Shown here: piece after piece, positions 36,493-48,843 of the stretch
How positions within the stretch are numbered: position 1 is the first letter of the stretch
Layout of the letters: every line of letters starts with the position of its first letter
Assembly (NCBI GenBank): GCA_030704615.1
Contig: CM060734.1
Coordinates: forward strand, 48,996,042 to 49,060,041
From: Takakia lepidozioides
Taxonomy: Eukaryota; Streptophyta; Takakiopsida; Takakiales; Takakiaceae
Reading direction: 5' to 3'
Length of the DNA stretch: 64,000 bases
Notes under the pieces: generated by a model
Told to the model about the DNA's origin: nothing
The model's database searches: none
What the model saw: only the letters and a program-made list of their open reading frames with translations
Translations under genes and position numbers: made by a program

Positions 36493-38407
36493 TTGGACTT
36501 ATTTGGTAATGATTTCCCGTTTGGCTTCCCTACCGCATATTCTTAAGATTTTTAGGGAATATACAGAATATGCCCTTCTGCTCGCGTAAGCCAATGTGAG
36601 CCTGCTCACACGCTACCCAACCTCCTCCTTGGGGAGTAGAATTGTAGATCAAATACCCGGAACCGACAGATACGGAAATATTTTCAAACTATAACCAGAA
36701 CCGCCGGTCATGAAAAAAACTACAGAACTGCACAACACACAATGGCAGCCGCAAATGCGAGGTAAGGGCCACTTCATATGTGGACCCAACCCAACCCCAG
36801 ATTCCACAAGTGGTAGGTAGCCAAGATTATCCGACAAAATGTTGCAAAACCCATGAAGCTTCTTCCAGGATACTTGCGGAGCTTTTAAATTGAGGGCTCA
36901 CAGGCTCACAATTCCGGTCGGAACTGGGGGGAGACCACCCCATTTTTCCGCACACTCACAAAAAGCTAACAACAAACAAACAGCCTTATACAAGAAGCTT
37001 GCATGAGGATTTTTATTTTTTTTTCCCGAAAATGAGCTCAACAGCAACTTTCAAGGGTGGCCCGGCCTACAAGTTGTGAATCATTTTTCTTTTGTGAATT
37101 GATGGGAGCATCCTCACTTTTTGTTGGAGGAAGAGAGCAAGGCCAACCCTACCTGCCTTTTTGGATGCATGGTCCTACCAGGGCAAGCCCCTGCAGCTGA
37201 GCTCCTTGGCAGCTCCGTAAAGGTGTGAGCGATCGTACCTGCTGACAGTCCTGCACACAGTTTGTGTTACCCAAAGTGCATCACACCCAGAAGAAACACT
37301 CGCTAAGCTTTTCCAAAGGACAAGGTGGTCTGCAGATACCGCTGAAAAGAAACTGGCAGTTTGTTAAAGCAGTTGATAACTTTGACCACACACGTCTTGG
37401 CTGCTCGCCACTCGTACTCTCTCTTCCCCAATTCAGCCATAACTGTGTTTCAGAATGGGATTTGACCCGTTCTCTCCAACTAACACAACTTTTTTTGGCT
37501 TTATTCATCTCTATCTCAACCCTGCCATAGCCGCGACATTTCCTTTTACAGCCTCTCCCACCGACCATGTTTCTTGCTTCTAGATTTCGAATGAGTCCGC
37601 AGACACATCATCAGTCTATCCAATCCTCACTATCTGTGGCGAGAATTTCGAATTGTCAGGTTGAATCGTTCAGTCGACAATATAAATCAGCTCATGGGTG
37701 AAGTTGCCTCCCCATTTCTCCGTTTGTACTCTGATTGCTTCTTCTCATCCCCTCCCCTCTCCTAGCTGAGAGAGATTCTGGAAGGCTAGGCTTTGATCAG
37801 ACTTGTAATTATACATTGAGAGAGAGATACACAGACGCACGAGGTGGGTTTGTAAAATCATACCAGAATTCCCACAAGAACAGGAAAGTATCCAGGCTGC
37901 AAGATCCTCTCAGGTGGAGAAGTCAAGGACAGTTCACTTACCCAAGGTCATTGCAGACAGCTGAATTCTGGCCCCTCCGAAGCCCGCGAGGGAAATCCCT
38001 TACTGCCTTCTCAAATATAGCTCGACGTTGCAACCACGCGATGTCCCGCAGAGGCTAGCTACATGATGACCAAGGCCCGACACCCTGCTAATCTTGTACC
38101 TGTGGCGTTCAATGGGGACCTTCCTTCGCTTCGATGAACCCCATGTTTGGTCAGATTTACTCATTTCAAAGCTGTGGCGTGCTCGGATTTCCCTTCCCTT
38201 TCGTCACATGCATCCAGAAACTCATGTCTTCAAGCCCTGCGACATTTGACATTCAGGTCCTGCCACAGATCACTCTGGAGCAGTACTCTGGAGAGTGAGG
38301 GTGCCCCTGGTGAACACAAACACCCTTACCAGGTAAAAGTATGTTTCGACAAACAAGTTGACTGTTGTTTTCAATTGGACCATTTGGTACACTGACGGTC
38401 CATGTTT

Positions 38408-38447
<40 letters not shown>

Positions 38448-39143
38448 TAGCCTAGTGGCAATGACCATCGTATCTCTCTGAAAGAGGCATGCCTGCAAGA
38501 TTGCAGGCAACTATGGTTTGCATAATTTCGAGCCGCAGATATGTCGTGCATCTGTCAAAGCTAACGAACATCGACTGTATGGATTCATGACAATCAGGTA
38601 ATTTCTATCCTTCGGAGACGAAACTTAGGAAAATTCTTGTAGCTTTGATTGTAACAAGTACCAGAAGGTGGCTGGTCATGAAATTGAGCAACTGTTACTG
38701 TTTGTGTGATTTTCTAGTCAAAGCAGCATCACGTGTAGGTGAAGTGTGGAGAGAGCGTGAAGACGAAGAAGCAATGGCTGTGACATATACGGTTTGTGAA
38801 CAAGCAAAGAGCGGCCCGGATATGGAGAAGCTCACTGTGACGTTGATCTGCATCATCGTGGCTGCTGTCTCGTTCATTTCCTGCTTCGTAAACGTGAGAG
38901 ACTTCATGCCAACATACAAGCTAGTAAGATATACTAAGTAGTGTACATGATGGAGGTTGGTAACATGGATTTATATAGACGACTTTTAGCAATGACAAGC
39001 CGATCCAAGGATACTTCTGTCTCTTCACCAGCGCAGTTTGCTGAGCTTCCATTTCTCATGGCCGCCCCCATTTGCTTACATTTTACACTCACAATTCACA
39101 ATAGCAGGAAGACAGAAAGAATTATCCGCAAGCGAAGCCAAAG
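36493..39143. other. Gene-free stretch, includes the HMA-gene upstream region
   Basis: I see no supportable gene. A (GA)17 microsatellite lies at 38410-38443. Several frames of 80-107 codons (for example 37735-38058, 38645-38941) have no family motif. An acceptor-like ...aatagcag before 39111 suggests that a 5'-UTR intron precedes the HMA start. Confidence 0.4.
38410..38443. repeat. (GA)n microsatellite
   Basis: About 17 uninterrupted GA units. Confidence 0.95.
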
Positions 39144-39849
39144 ATGGTGATGACAGAGTATCGTTCCCACCCCGTAGCAGTTCCATACGTTCCAGCTGCA
39201 GTTGGAGTCGAAGTTGCAGGAGTTCCCACCACTGTCGTTATTGTACCGGCTGAGCCCGTTCCTGAAAGCAAGTCAGCAGAGGCACCAAAGAAAACTGTAC
39301 GTATGTTTTTCGGCTGGTCATGCACCAAGTTCCTCTCTCGCAGGAGGAACTTCGTGCTTTGTTTCTCTCTCAAACTTCAATGCTGTTCACAAAATACTTG
39401 GAGGGTAAGATTTACACTTTCAAAACTCATCAGTGCTCTCAACTGTACTCGACATGTTCGTGCACTGTGCCATGATTTTGCAGACTGAGGTCGCGTTGGA
39501 TGTGCCCTTATGCTGCGAAAAAGTTGCAAGACAAGTGCAGACAGTGCTCGAAGGGATGGAAGGTGAGTTTTTTTTTAAAGAGTTTTTACAACCAAGAGCT
39601 GTGACACCCAATACACACCAATTTCTAAGCTCCATTATGGCGGGGACGTTCACATGTGCAGGTGTTATTAGCCCTGTCATATGTGATCTGTGGGAAAAGA
39701 AAGTCATCGTGAGAGGCGCTGATCTGAAACCTGAGGACATCCTCCAGATCGTGCGAAGATACAAGCATAATTCTGAGATAGGTGCCGCTCTAGGAATTTC
39801 CAACCACAAGACCTCAAAGAAGAAGAAGAAGCTTGTCAGATTCTTGTAA
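39144..39849 (+). CDS. HMA-domain protein, HIPP-like, without the CxxC metal motif
   Basis: Three in-phase exons: 39144..39296, 39484..39562 and 39662..39849 (139 aa). Exon 1 encodes a Val/Pro-rich, poorly structured leader (PYVPAAVGVEVAGVPTTVVI). Exons 2-3 encode one heavy-metal-associated fold: EVALDVPLCCEKVARQVQTV, LEGMEGVISPVICDLWEKKV and IVRGADLKPEDILQIVRR, then a Lys-rich tail ending KKKKKLVRFL. The length and the beta-alpha-beta-beta-alpha-beta pattern fit plant HMA/HIPP proteins. In the usual metal loop C-x-x-C the second Cys is Val (C62-E-K-V65), though C61 and C62 are adjacent. There is no C-terminal CaaX box. So it is HMA-like, but copper or cadmium binding and prenylation are not supported. 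Such metal-loop-degenerate HMA proteins exist in plants. Confidence 0.82.
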
Positions 39850-40569
39850 AAGGACTGTTTGAAGGCATGAAGCTTCGCTCACAACTCATCATATATGCAT
39901 TAGCAAACAGAGGCTGCTGAGCACTACCAGTGACGGATGGATTCGCACATGGAGCTAATAAGATTCACCCATCCCAGGTGATTCACATCAACAGTCTAGG
40001 AGGCAATTACTTCCATCAGTGCCACGCTCTTTGTGGATCATTGCTTGTTGTTAACAATAAACACTAGACTTTCTGTCCTTTCAAGTTTACCGTGCATCGC
40101 TTCTGGTTTGGTAGAGGTTCAACTTAGCACAATGTTCAATGTTGCAAGATTGCCTATCTACCACATACACAACACTATGATCAAGAACACAGTTAAAATG
40201 AGTAGTTGCTGGGACAAAATGGAAGCTCCACCTATCACACAAACATGAGATGGGCTTCATCACAAAACCTACAACAGAACAAAACAACGAAACATTGTCA
40301 CTTGTCACTTCAAAACTGGGCAACCTTCCAAACCCAGCCTGCTGCTCTCTCTCTCTCTCTCTTGGATGTCACCCATTATATCAACCAATTATTCAAGTAT
40401 AAAAATGGGGTCATTAGATTAACCAATCATCTAATTTGTATGTACATAGAGATTTCGGGGGAGATTGGGTAACCAGATTGCTTTAATTACGGCCGTTAGA
40501 AGATGTTTTGTTTTTTTGAACTAAAGTGATGTCGTACTTTGCATTTTCTTTGGTATGTCATGTACCTAA
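39850..40569. other. Gene-free stretch downstream of the HMA gene
   Basis: This is the 3' flank of the HMA gene. A (CT)n run lies at about 40342-40361. I see no other feature. Confidence 0.45.
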
Positions 40570-40932
40570 GAGCGTCCTTCCATGTAGGAGGAGCCCGGCC
40601 CACAAGAAGAGAGCAGAAATTAGCCGGGTTCTGGAGCGTGTTTTCACGTATATGTGGAGCTTGGCAAACCGGTGCTCTTTTTGGACTTTAGCGTGAGGTG
40701 GTAGAGGAGATGTAAGCATGACTTTAGTGTGATATGGCAGGTATGTAGATGCTACAACCAATTCCCCGAGCTCGTCCCCCGAGCTCCCATCCCATTTTAT
40801 CAGGCTGCGCTACAAACCCGGGAACTCGGCGACCGGGCCCTGCCGCCCCATACATGGAAGTGAGAAGTGTACCCGGCCATCTTTGTCCATTTCCTCCCTT
40901 AAACGGTGGGCCGGGTACATGGAAGGCTGCTC
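40570..40932. mobile_element. PIF/Harbinger-type MITE with TAA target duplication
   Basis: This 363-bp element begins GAGCGTCCTTCCATGTAG and ends with the inverse of GAGCAGCCTTCCATGTAC: a terminal inverted repeat of about 17 bp with two mismatches. The sequence TAA flanks both ends (40567-40569 and 40933-40935). A 3-bp TWA duplication with short inverted termini is the mark of PIF/Harbinger elements. The interior is GC-rich and encodes no transposase, so it depends on a partner elsewhere. Its ORFs are shadows. Confidence 0.8.
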
Positions 40933-41269
40933 TAAGAATCCTGCTACAACAAAAATCACTATTTAACCCCATTAGTGTGCCACGGCTCAATGTTTGCTTG
41001 AGCCGATTGTATGTGACATCCTAATTTACTCGAACTATTTCTGCTAAGGAAAGAGGCCTAGAGCCCTTTGGAAGGAATACACACCAATTTTTCCTTGTGT
41101 TGAGAGCATATCAAATAAGCTACAGAAATCCTAGGCAAGTTTCACGAGGTGTAAGCATGTAATACCTGGCAATTGCAAATGTACTCCTGACCCTTTCTGC
41201 GGAGTTTTGATGCGATGAATCCGTAATTCCCTTGGAATACCATTATGGAGTCAGTTGTGCGATTTCTAC

Positions 41270-42816
41270 CACTGTTGGCCGGGTATAGCACTCTACCCCG
41301 GTTAGTGAGTCGGTTACCACCCCGGTTAGTAGGTATACATAACCGCATACTGGGTATTTTTACAAAACAGAGCAAATAGATAACCGACGGTTGGGAGGCG
41401 AGTATGTATATGTACCCTATATGAAGGTTAGCACCAGTGTTGGGCGGTTCTTGCATTTGTGAAGGAACCTTCGGTTCCAGTTCCACAATTATTTCAAGAG
41501 ACGGTTCCGGATCCGGTTCCAGTTTTTTTTTATTGAGCTGGTTCCGGTCCGGTTCCGGAACCAACTTTTAAACATCGGGGCGGTTCCGGTTACCGGTTAG
41601 TTGCTGATAAAAACCGTCGGTTCCGGTTAGGTTCCCGTTCTATTTTAAAAATATATTTGCTTAATTTAATTAGATTTAAAATATTTTATCAGTCCGGTAG
41701 ATTAAATAGCAGTGTATTCACATATTTGAACTAAAATCCAACGATTTTGTTAGTTTTCACTAACACAAAAAAACAAACAAAAATACTCTAAATAAATTGG
41801 TAGAAGAAAATGGGTAAAATTTTATGGGTTGAAAGTACTATTCAGCTACCTGGCAAGTATTGGCATCTTCAACCATTTTATTAATGAACTTAGCCAGGAT
41901 ATCATGGAGCTGAAGCATTGAACATAGAATCTCATCGCCTTCAAGCATTGAACCCAGGATCTCGGGAGCTTGAGAGCATTAAATAAGTTTTGCCCTTAGC
42001 CACCGCCCCACCGAGGGGTCAAGAACCGAAACCTGTTTTTATCCCCTGCGCCCAGTTCTCCGGTTCTCACACCTAGCAGGAACCGCCGGTTCGGTTCTGC
42101 GCCGATCCCCATTGGCAGGTTCCGGTTCCGGGTCAGGTTATGTAGGAATGGGCCCGGTTCCGGTTAACCTGAACATGAACCGGCAGTTAACCTGGGTCCC
42201 GGCGGGTAACCGCCCAACATTGGTTAGCACTACCCTATACCCGAATTAGTAAGGCGTTTTGACCACCCCTAGAAGGGTTACACTATAGGACACGTTCCTC
42301 CTCACACAACGCAACTGCATTGATTGCCATGATTGCCTACATCCCTCTCTATTGGCAACTTTTGCAAGAGGCGCTCTGTATATTTAACTTATTGTTATGT
42401 TAAAATGTTAGCCAACTTCCCTCATTGGCTTTCTTCCTTTCTTACGTAAGTCATTTTATTTGATAAATCTCTCATGTGAGTAGAGCATTCTAGCATTATC
42501 TATCTATTTATAATCTTCATTTGGATGTCATGTGGGAATTGATTATTTTTAACAAAAATCATTGAGAAATACAAGTGCCCATTCAATATATTATATGTAA
42601 TCGCCAATTGCATATATATCCGCCAATTTTAGGACATCTCTAACCGTCATATTCATAACCGTCTAAATTTGAGGAATTTTGTAGAATAGATAACCGGTGG
42701 ATATACTAAAATAAAAAAATTATCCTTATACATAACCATGGAGTGTGTCCATCCCAAAAATATTGAAGTAACCTTAACCGACGGATATGTAAAATTCTTA
42801 TAACCGGCCAACACTG
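41270..42816. mobile_element. Outer non-autonomous hAT element (split by a nested hAT)
   Basis: The left end is CACTGTTGGCCGGGTATAG and the right end is the inverse of CAGTGTTGGCCGGTTATAAG. The target duplication is ATTTCTAC on the left (41262-41269) and GTTTCTAC on the right (42817-42824), 7 of 8 identical. Total length is 1547 bp; subtracting the nested element and its duplication leaves about 751 bp. The arms contain 'accccggttagt' and 'ataaccgg' type repeats and no transposase. Eight-bp duplications with short CA..TG termini define the hAT superfamily. Confidence 0.8.
41435..42222. mobile_element. Inner (nested) non-autonomous hAT element
   Basis: The left end is CAGTGTTGGGCGGTTC and the right end is the inverse of CAATGTTGGGCGGTTA. 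The flanks are perfect 8-bp duplications GTTAGCAC (41427-41434 and 42223-42230). The length is 788 bp. Both subterminal regions are dense in GGTTCCGGTT and its complement, as expected for hAT transposase-binding arrays. No transposase frame is present. It lies 165 bp inside the left end of the outer element, so it inserted later. Confidence 0.85.
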
Positions 42817-42824
42817 GTTTCTAC

Positions 42825-45800
42825 TCACCTTGTATGAATTCAGCCCACAAACACCAAGGTGCTTTTGCAAACCAGGAGACACAGGGAATCAAGTACTGTT
42901 GTAATGGTTGGAATAGACATCATCGTAGAAAACGTTGCTGATTTCAGCTCTGCTGCTCTGGTCACGAGAAAATGACAGAAATGAAGCACAATAAACACTC
43001 AAAGCATGAAACCAATCACACTAAGAATAAACCCTAGTCCCTCGAAGTAAAAACCCCATCTTGCACAGAATCTATCACCTTGGGGGGGTCTACCTCCAAA
43101 AATTACCACCTAACGTGCAAAAACATATAGGGTATCATTTATTCTCTACAAGTAAAAATTAGAATATTTTTCAAAATAATATAGGGTATGAGAAATATAG
43201 GCGGAGCATTTAAATGAATATAGGGTAGAGATTAAAGGCTCCAATTATATTTTATTTAGAATTACTCATAGGGTGAAGGTATTTTTGAATTATATGTGTC
43301 AAGCAGTGTATGGATGTGTAGTGTGAAAAGAAAGGGGCAAAAACCCCTTTGAAGTTAGTTAGTTGATTGTTCATTGACCAGAGAATGACCCTGCCTACAC
43401 TGTAAAGTGTGGGCAGACTAGGGTTAAGCTGTTTGATTACTTAGATCCATGATGAACGTGTGCAATTGCATATGCCACGATGTTCTCCCCTTCCATTCTG
43501 TTTCTTTTCTCTCTAACGACTGGCCTTCCTATGCAATTACCAGTGCATCCCTTGCTATATACCAATGCAAAATTTCATAAACAGATATCTAAATGGTTCT
43601 TCCCTGAAGTTGTCATCATTGGAAGTAGAGTGTGTCCTTTGTTAAGGTGGCATGAGATGGGGGATCTGCCCTCAGCCAGTAGATCTCTTCAACAAACCAT
43701 CAACCAATATCATGATACTATCAAATTACTTCTCTAAGTCTAGAGGACATCTGAAGTTCAAGTACGATGTCACTAATAGTAAATAGATAAATATTGATTC
43801 TATTAATAGCTCAGTAACTCTGACTTACGATAGAGGTCATAATGTATCCCTCGCCGATGTCGATAGTGAAACTCTAGATGAGTTTGTTTCTAGCAAGAAA
43901 TGAAATGTAAAATGCAAGTTTGCATGGGAATGTAAAACACAAGTTTTTGCTTTGTAAAAAATGTTTTATTTATTTTTATATTAATATAGCATATCAAATA
44001 TTCATGGTTACTGCTGAATATAAAAAAATAGCCTACTCAAAAATGTTGTGTATTAGAAAATTATATAGTTATAGGATGTAGAAAAAACCAAAAAAATAAA
44101 TTACCCCTTAAGAAAATACCATTTTATCGCACGTGTCTACCAAACTGATAAGGAGTGCCCCCCCCCCCAGTCTATCACATCAAGGCAAGACACCTTTGCT
44201 AAATGTTCTCCACCCTACAAAGTCATCAACACACTTCCTCTCAATACCTAAAGCTATGGAGGTGAGATGCTAGATGCTCAACTAGAAGAAGATGAGTCAC
44301 CCTCACAATGGGAAAACCTATTTCCACGTCCCAAGTGAGGCTTAATATTTCACTTGCCATATGAGACCAAAATATACAAAATATAAGTAGAAATATCCAA
44401 ATGCCCTAATTATTTAGAAGCAATTATTTAAAAGCTTGACAAACCCTAGTAAAACTTATTTCATTCTATTTTCAAGATGAAATAGTTTTTTGGTTGAAAA
44501 TAGATAATTATAACTTATAGCATCCCCAAATCATGATTGGATGTTTAAATGTGTCTGGGTTTTCCTCAATTAGAAAGCTTTCCTAAATGAAACATTAAAA
44601 ATATATACATATTATAATTTGTGGATATAATTAGGATAACCATATGACAACTTGTGGAAATGATTTTTTTAACGTTTCTACTATAAATAATATATCCAGA
44701 TGCATGACCGTCCATGACCAATAGGACAATGACAACGTACAAATAGACCCACTGAAAAAAATTCAACAAGTATGAAACTCATAAAAATGCAACATTTCAT
44801 GGTCAGCTGACAGTAGAAAAAAACGACAGAGATTTTTGCCATTGCCTGGATATTCTTTACAAGTTTTGAACTGTGGCCTTTGTTACTTTTGAGGCCTCTA
44901 TTTTTGGCTTTCTAACTGGAGCCACATTGTTTTTGGTCTTTTGACCATCGTCTACCCTCATCAAGTTGTATTGAATTTTGTCATGGCGTTCATTTGTTGA
45001 CTTCTTGTTATTAATGAAGATGAACCTACTCTCGAAAGTTTTAGTGCAGACGATCATCTGTATTTTGTAGGTGGTGTCAAAATCCAAAGATGATGTTTGA
45101 TCTGTCACTCCTTTGAGGATCTGCACAAAGCAAATGTGATATACCATAAGTTTTGTGCCCCTTAGTCATCAGTCGTATAACTTAACAACTTGTAAGTAAG
45201 TCACATCTAGATCTCCATATGTACCATAAAGTGTGTCAAGCCCTAATATGACATCACAAATACATATTTAAGGAAAAATGAGGTCAGATGGACTGTCAAA
45301 ATTAATAAAAAAAAATCCTAACACTGATTGGACAAAGTGCATTCAAACATGCATTCAAACACATAGTGCTTGATGGTTTCCTTAGGATGGCCTCGAAATC
45401 ATGAGACACAAATATCATCAAGTTTGAGATGAATATAGTAGTTGACATATTTTGTTAGTTATCTTCCGCAATAAAAGATTAATGTTCAACACAACTTTCA
45501 GTAAGAAAAAATAACCCCCCTGCCACTCAATATGTAGGGTGGCCACCATGGTTCGTTATGCTAGAATATACTAAGGTAACTGGCAGGGATATCCTCACTT
45601 GCCAGTGAAAATTTGGCTTTCACTAGCACATGTTAGCCTTCCTCAAAAAAGTTGTCCAGAGACATGTCTCCAAAATTATATGGGAATTAGAAACAGTTGA
45701 GGTTTCGCTCACACAATCTGGCCGGCTCTTGGCTCTGATTCTGCCTCTCTGACGCACCCATTCTTGTCACCAACAAAAATGTCATTACAATCAGGAACAT

Positions 45801-46990
45801 TCACTTGAATCCATATACTGAAATTATTGTCGTGAATTTTAGGCCAAATAAATCTGCAATACAACGTCTGTAGCCGTCTTACTTGCTGAAAACTACGAGG
45901 TTAATGTTATCGTAAAATTAGAGTAAGTAAGATGAAAATCCATCTTAGTTTTGAGGATATAATTAATGTTAGAGTTGGGCTCCCTTCCTTCAGTTGGTTT
46001 AAAAAGCTGGGCGTCAACGGCATGCAAACTTTTTGAATATAGTTTCTTCTTCTCTCTGCCTACTACTCTCTCTTCTTCTCATCTCATCTTGATATGACAC
46101 ATGAACAGCTTGCCTACCTTGAGAATCCCTCACTGATTGTTGCTTAGGTATTTAGAGAAGGAGATCACGAAGGAATTTTTTTAGGAACTCTTGGGAAACT
46201 GCCTAGAACGTCTGTTACTTCGTACCATCACTATTAAACAGAGTTTCGTCTACACCCATAATAAAACCTGTAAGACACATCAGCTCCCAAACTCTTATAA
46301 TCTTTGTCTGGTGGTAGTGTATCTTGGCCAACAACTGGAACTCGCACTTATGCAATGGCCTTACATTAACATTGAACGTCACCCCATACTTGGAACACCA
46401 TTGTGCCATCACCCACATACAAAGAAGCTTTAAAGCAGATAGGCTCTGAATGGCTTGAGTGCATCGCCTGGAATGCAGCATAGGCATTGTAAGAACTCTT
46501 TGCAGTATGAAAATTTGAAATCTTATTTATACATGCATCCATTTTGCAAATTCCATCACTTTAAAGTTTTATTTGTTCTAAGCTCTAACCCCACAATAAT
46601 TTTCCCAATGACACATATATTTTACTTAATCTCTATGCTCATGCGATCATATAGAAGAATTGGGTTGATCCCCCGGCCTTTAGTGAAATAACATGATTTT
46701 TTTAAAGAAAATATTAAAATTACACTACATCAGAATTGGTCCGTCAAAATTTAACTATTCAATGTTGAATGTAATGAGATGTTATATTAATTAAATATAT
46801 CATTAATATATAGATGTTAATATGATACTAACTATATATTATTTAAAAACTAACTATAATCAATATATGAAGCGAGACGTTTGTTTTGTTTTGTTTTGTT
46901 TGTTTTGTTTTGTAGCGTCGTTGAGATGTCCCAAACCGCGGGCCCCAAGCGCGGGTGCTTGGTGTCGTTGGAAGCCCTCGGTGAGGAGGG
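42825..46990. other. AT-rich gene-free stretch
   Basis: I see no supportable gene. Minus-strand 44857-45147 (96 codons) and plus-strand 43480-43737 (85 codons) are open but carry no motif I can name. A (TTTTG)n run sits at about 46880-46915. Confidence 0.35.
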
Positions 46991-48120
46991 GTGCACCGGC
47001 TTGGTCTCATGATTTTTGGACCAGCGGTGTGGGAGATCTGGAATTTCAAGTGCTTTGGGTCGTTGGAAATTCGAGAAAAATAGCAAAGTGGGCTTTCCTG
47101 GAGCAATGATTGGCCCTTCATGTGGGAGATTTGAAATTTCAAATACTTTTGGTCGCTGAAAATTCGCAAAAATAGCAAAGTGGATATATCAACATATGAA
47201 GCCTCGACAGGGGAGATTGCAAAAATAGCAAAGTGGGCAATGACATAGAGATCTCCCAAACTGTAGGTCTTTGGATACATTGGGGATTGCAGTGGACACT
47301 GGAGGTCACACTTGGGCCTCTACATGAGAGATGCACTTGGATACATGAATAGAAGATTGCACTTGGGCTTATATTTCAATTTTTCACACATGGGCCAATG
47401 GCATAGGCTACACTAGAGGTCGCACTTGGGCCTCAACATAAGAGAGGCACGGACACTTTTCAGTAGGAAACTGTGGATTTCACTTTTCCCACCACTATGC
47501 AAGAAGAGTTCACATTCCCCAGAATTCGGCAAGGGAGTGAGAGCCGCCAGTCCGCTGTTTGAGTTTCTGCATCAATATGCCTGCAGATTGGATTCCTGTT
47601 TTGCATTGTGTACCACAAAACTAGCGATAGGAGAGTCACTAGCAACCAATGCCTCCACATTATAATTTGCAGGTAACGGGATACATAAGAAATTGCACTT
47701 GGTCTTAAATGACAATGGACACTTGGGCATCTACATGGGAGATGCACTTGGATACATAAAAGACTGCACACTAGGCTTAGATGGGCCTCGACATAGGAGA
47801 TGCACATGGGAGATGTCATTGGATACATAGGAGCACTTGGGTTTAAATGACAGTGGACACTTGGGCCTCTACACGGGAGATTCACTTGGATACATAAAAG
47901 ATTGCACTTGGGCTTAGATGGGCCTCGACATAGGAGACGCACTAGGATACATAGGAAATTGCACTTGATCTTAGATTTCAATTATTCACACATCGGCCAG
48001 CGGCACAAGCTATTGTAGAGATCGACTTGGGCCTCGACATAGGAGACGCATTTGGATACATAGGAAATTGCACATGGGCTTAGATGACCCTGGACACTTA
48101 AGTCAACGGCACAGGCTATC
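46991..48120 (+). repeat. Degenerate tandem-repeat field (two related families)
   Basis: At 47030-47230 a ~100-bp unit with GGGAGATYTGRAATTTCAA and AAAAATAGCAAAGTGG recurs about three times. From 47300 to 48120 short modules such as CACTTGGGCCTC, GACATAGGAGA(T/C)GCAC, TTGGATACATAGGAAATTGC and GACAGTGGACAC recur in varying order with a rough period of 60-75 bp. Open frames here follow the repeats and show no domain. Confidence 0.75.
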
Positions 48121-48843
48121 CTAGTATATATGATATGATAGTATTGTCACTTTTAATTCTAACTAATAGTTTTTTAGTTACATTAATATTTTATCTCAAA
48201 TAAGATGCCTCCAATATCCATGGTGCTTATGGAGTTTAATAGTATGTCCTTTCAAATCTGTTCATTCCAATGTTTCCAACTTTCACTACGTACATAGCCT
48301 TCGCACACAAATTTTTGTTCTTCATTTTCATGTTCACATGCTTCTCTGTTGATCAATACACCTTGGATGTGGCATTATAAACTTGATAAAGAAGAACGCT
48401 GACATATGGTGTTGAGGAAAGCTCTATCAAATGTGGATCCATACTCGACTCAATCAGAGCTAATTTAAATTGCTTCTTCTTATTGGGCGTTGTATGAAAA
48501 GATATTGTCAAAATGGTTGAGCCTATATAGCAGCATCAAGAGAAGTTTAAAAAGTTTGCAGGTTCATCAGGTTATCCAAGAGTTTAGGAATTTAGACGAA
48601 ACAACATGATGGACAAGTCCAAAGCAAAACGATTAGTAGACATCTCAAGAAAACCAATACATTTGGTGGATATTCTATAGAAACTATATTAGTATGAAAA
48701 GCTTCAAGCTTGTGGAAGTGCCTCAAGAGTCCCAACACTTGATATATTTGATTTGAAGGACGAGTTCAAACATTGTGTCAATGCACCGAGATACACACCC
48801 ACCCAAATTTGACTATATGAAGGGTAGCCTTGCTAACTACTAG
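48121..48843. other. Gene-free stretch
   Basis: AT-rich. The last ~250 bp (about 48590-48840) show broken frames with text similar to the ORF that follows (for example a lys-arg..vdi..kp pattern), so the repeat-containing ORF may once have been longer. Confidence 0.35.

Noticed and set aside
44857-45147. Minus-strand ORF considered as a cystatin
   Set aside because: The inhibitor loop motif is not present; too short and no second exon found.
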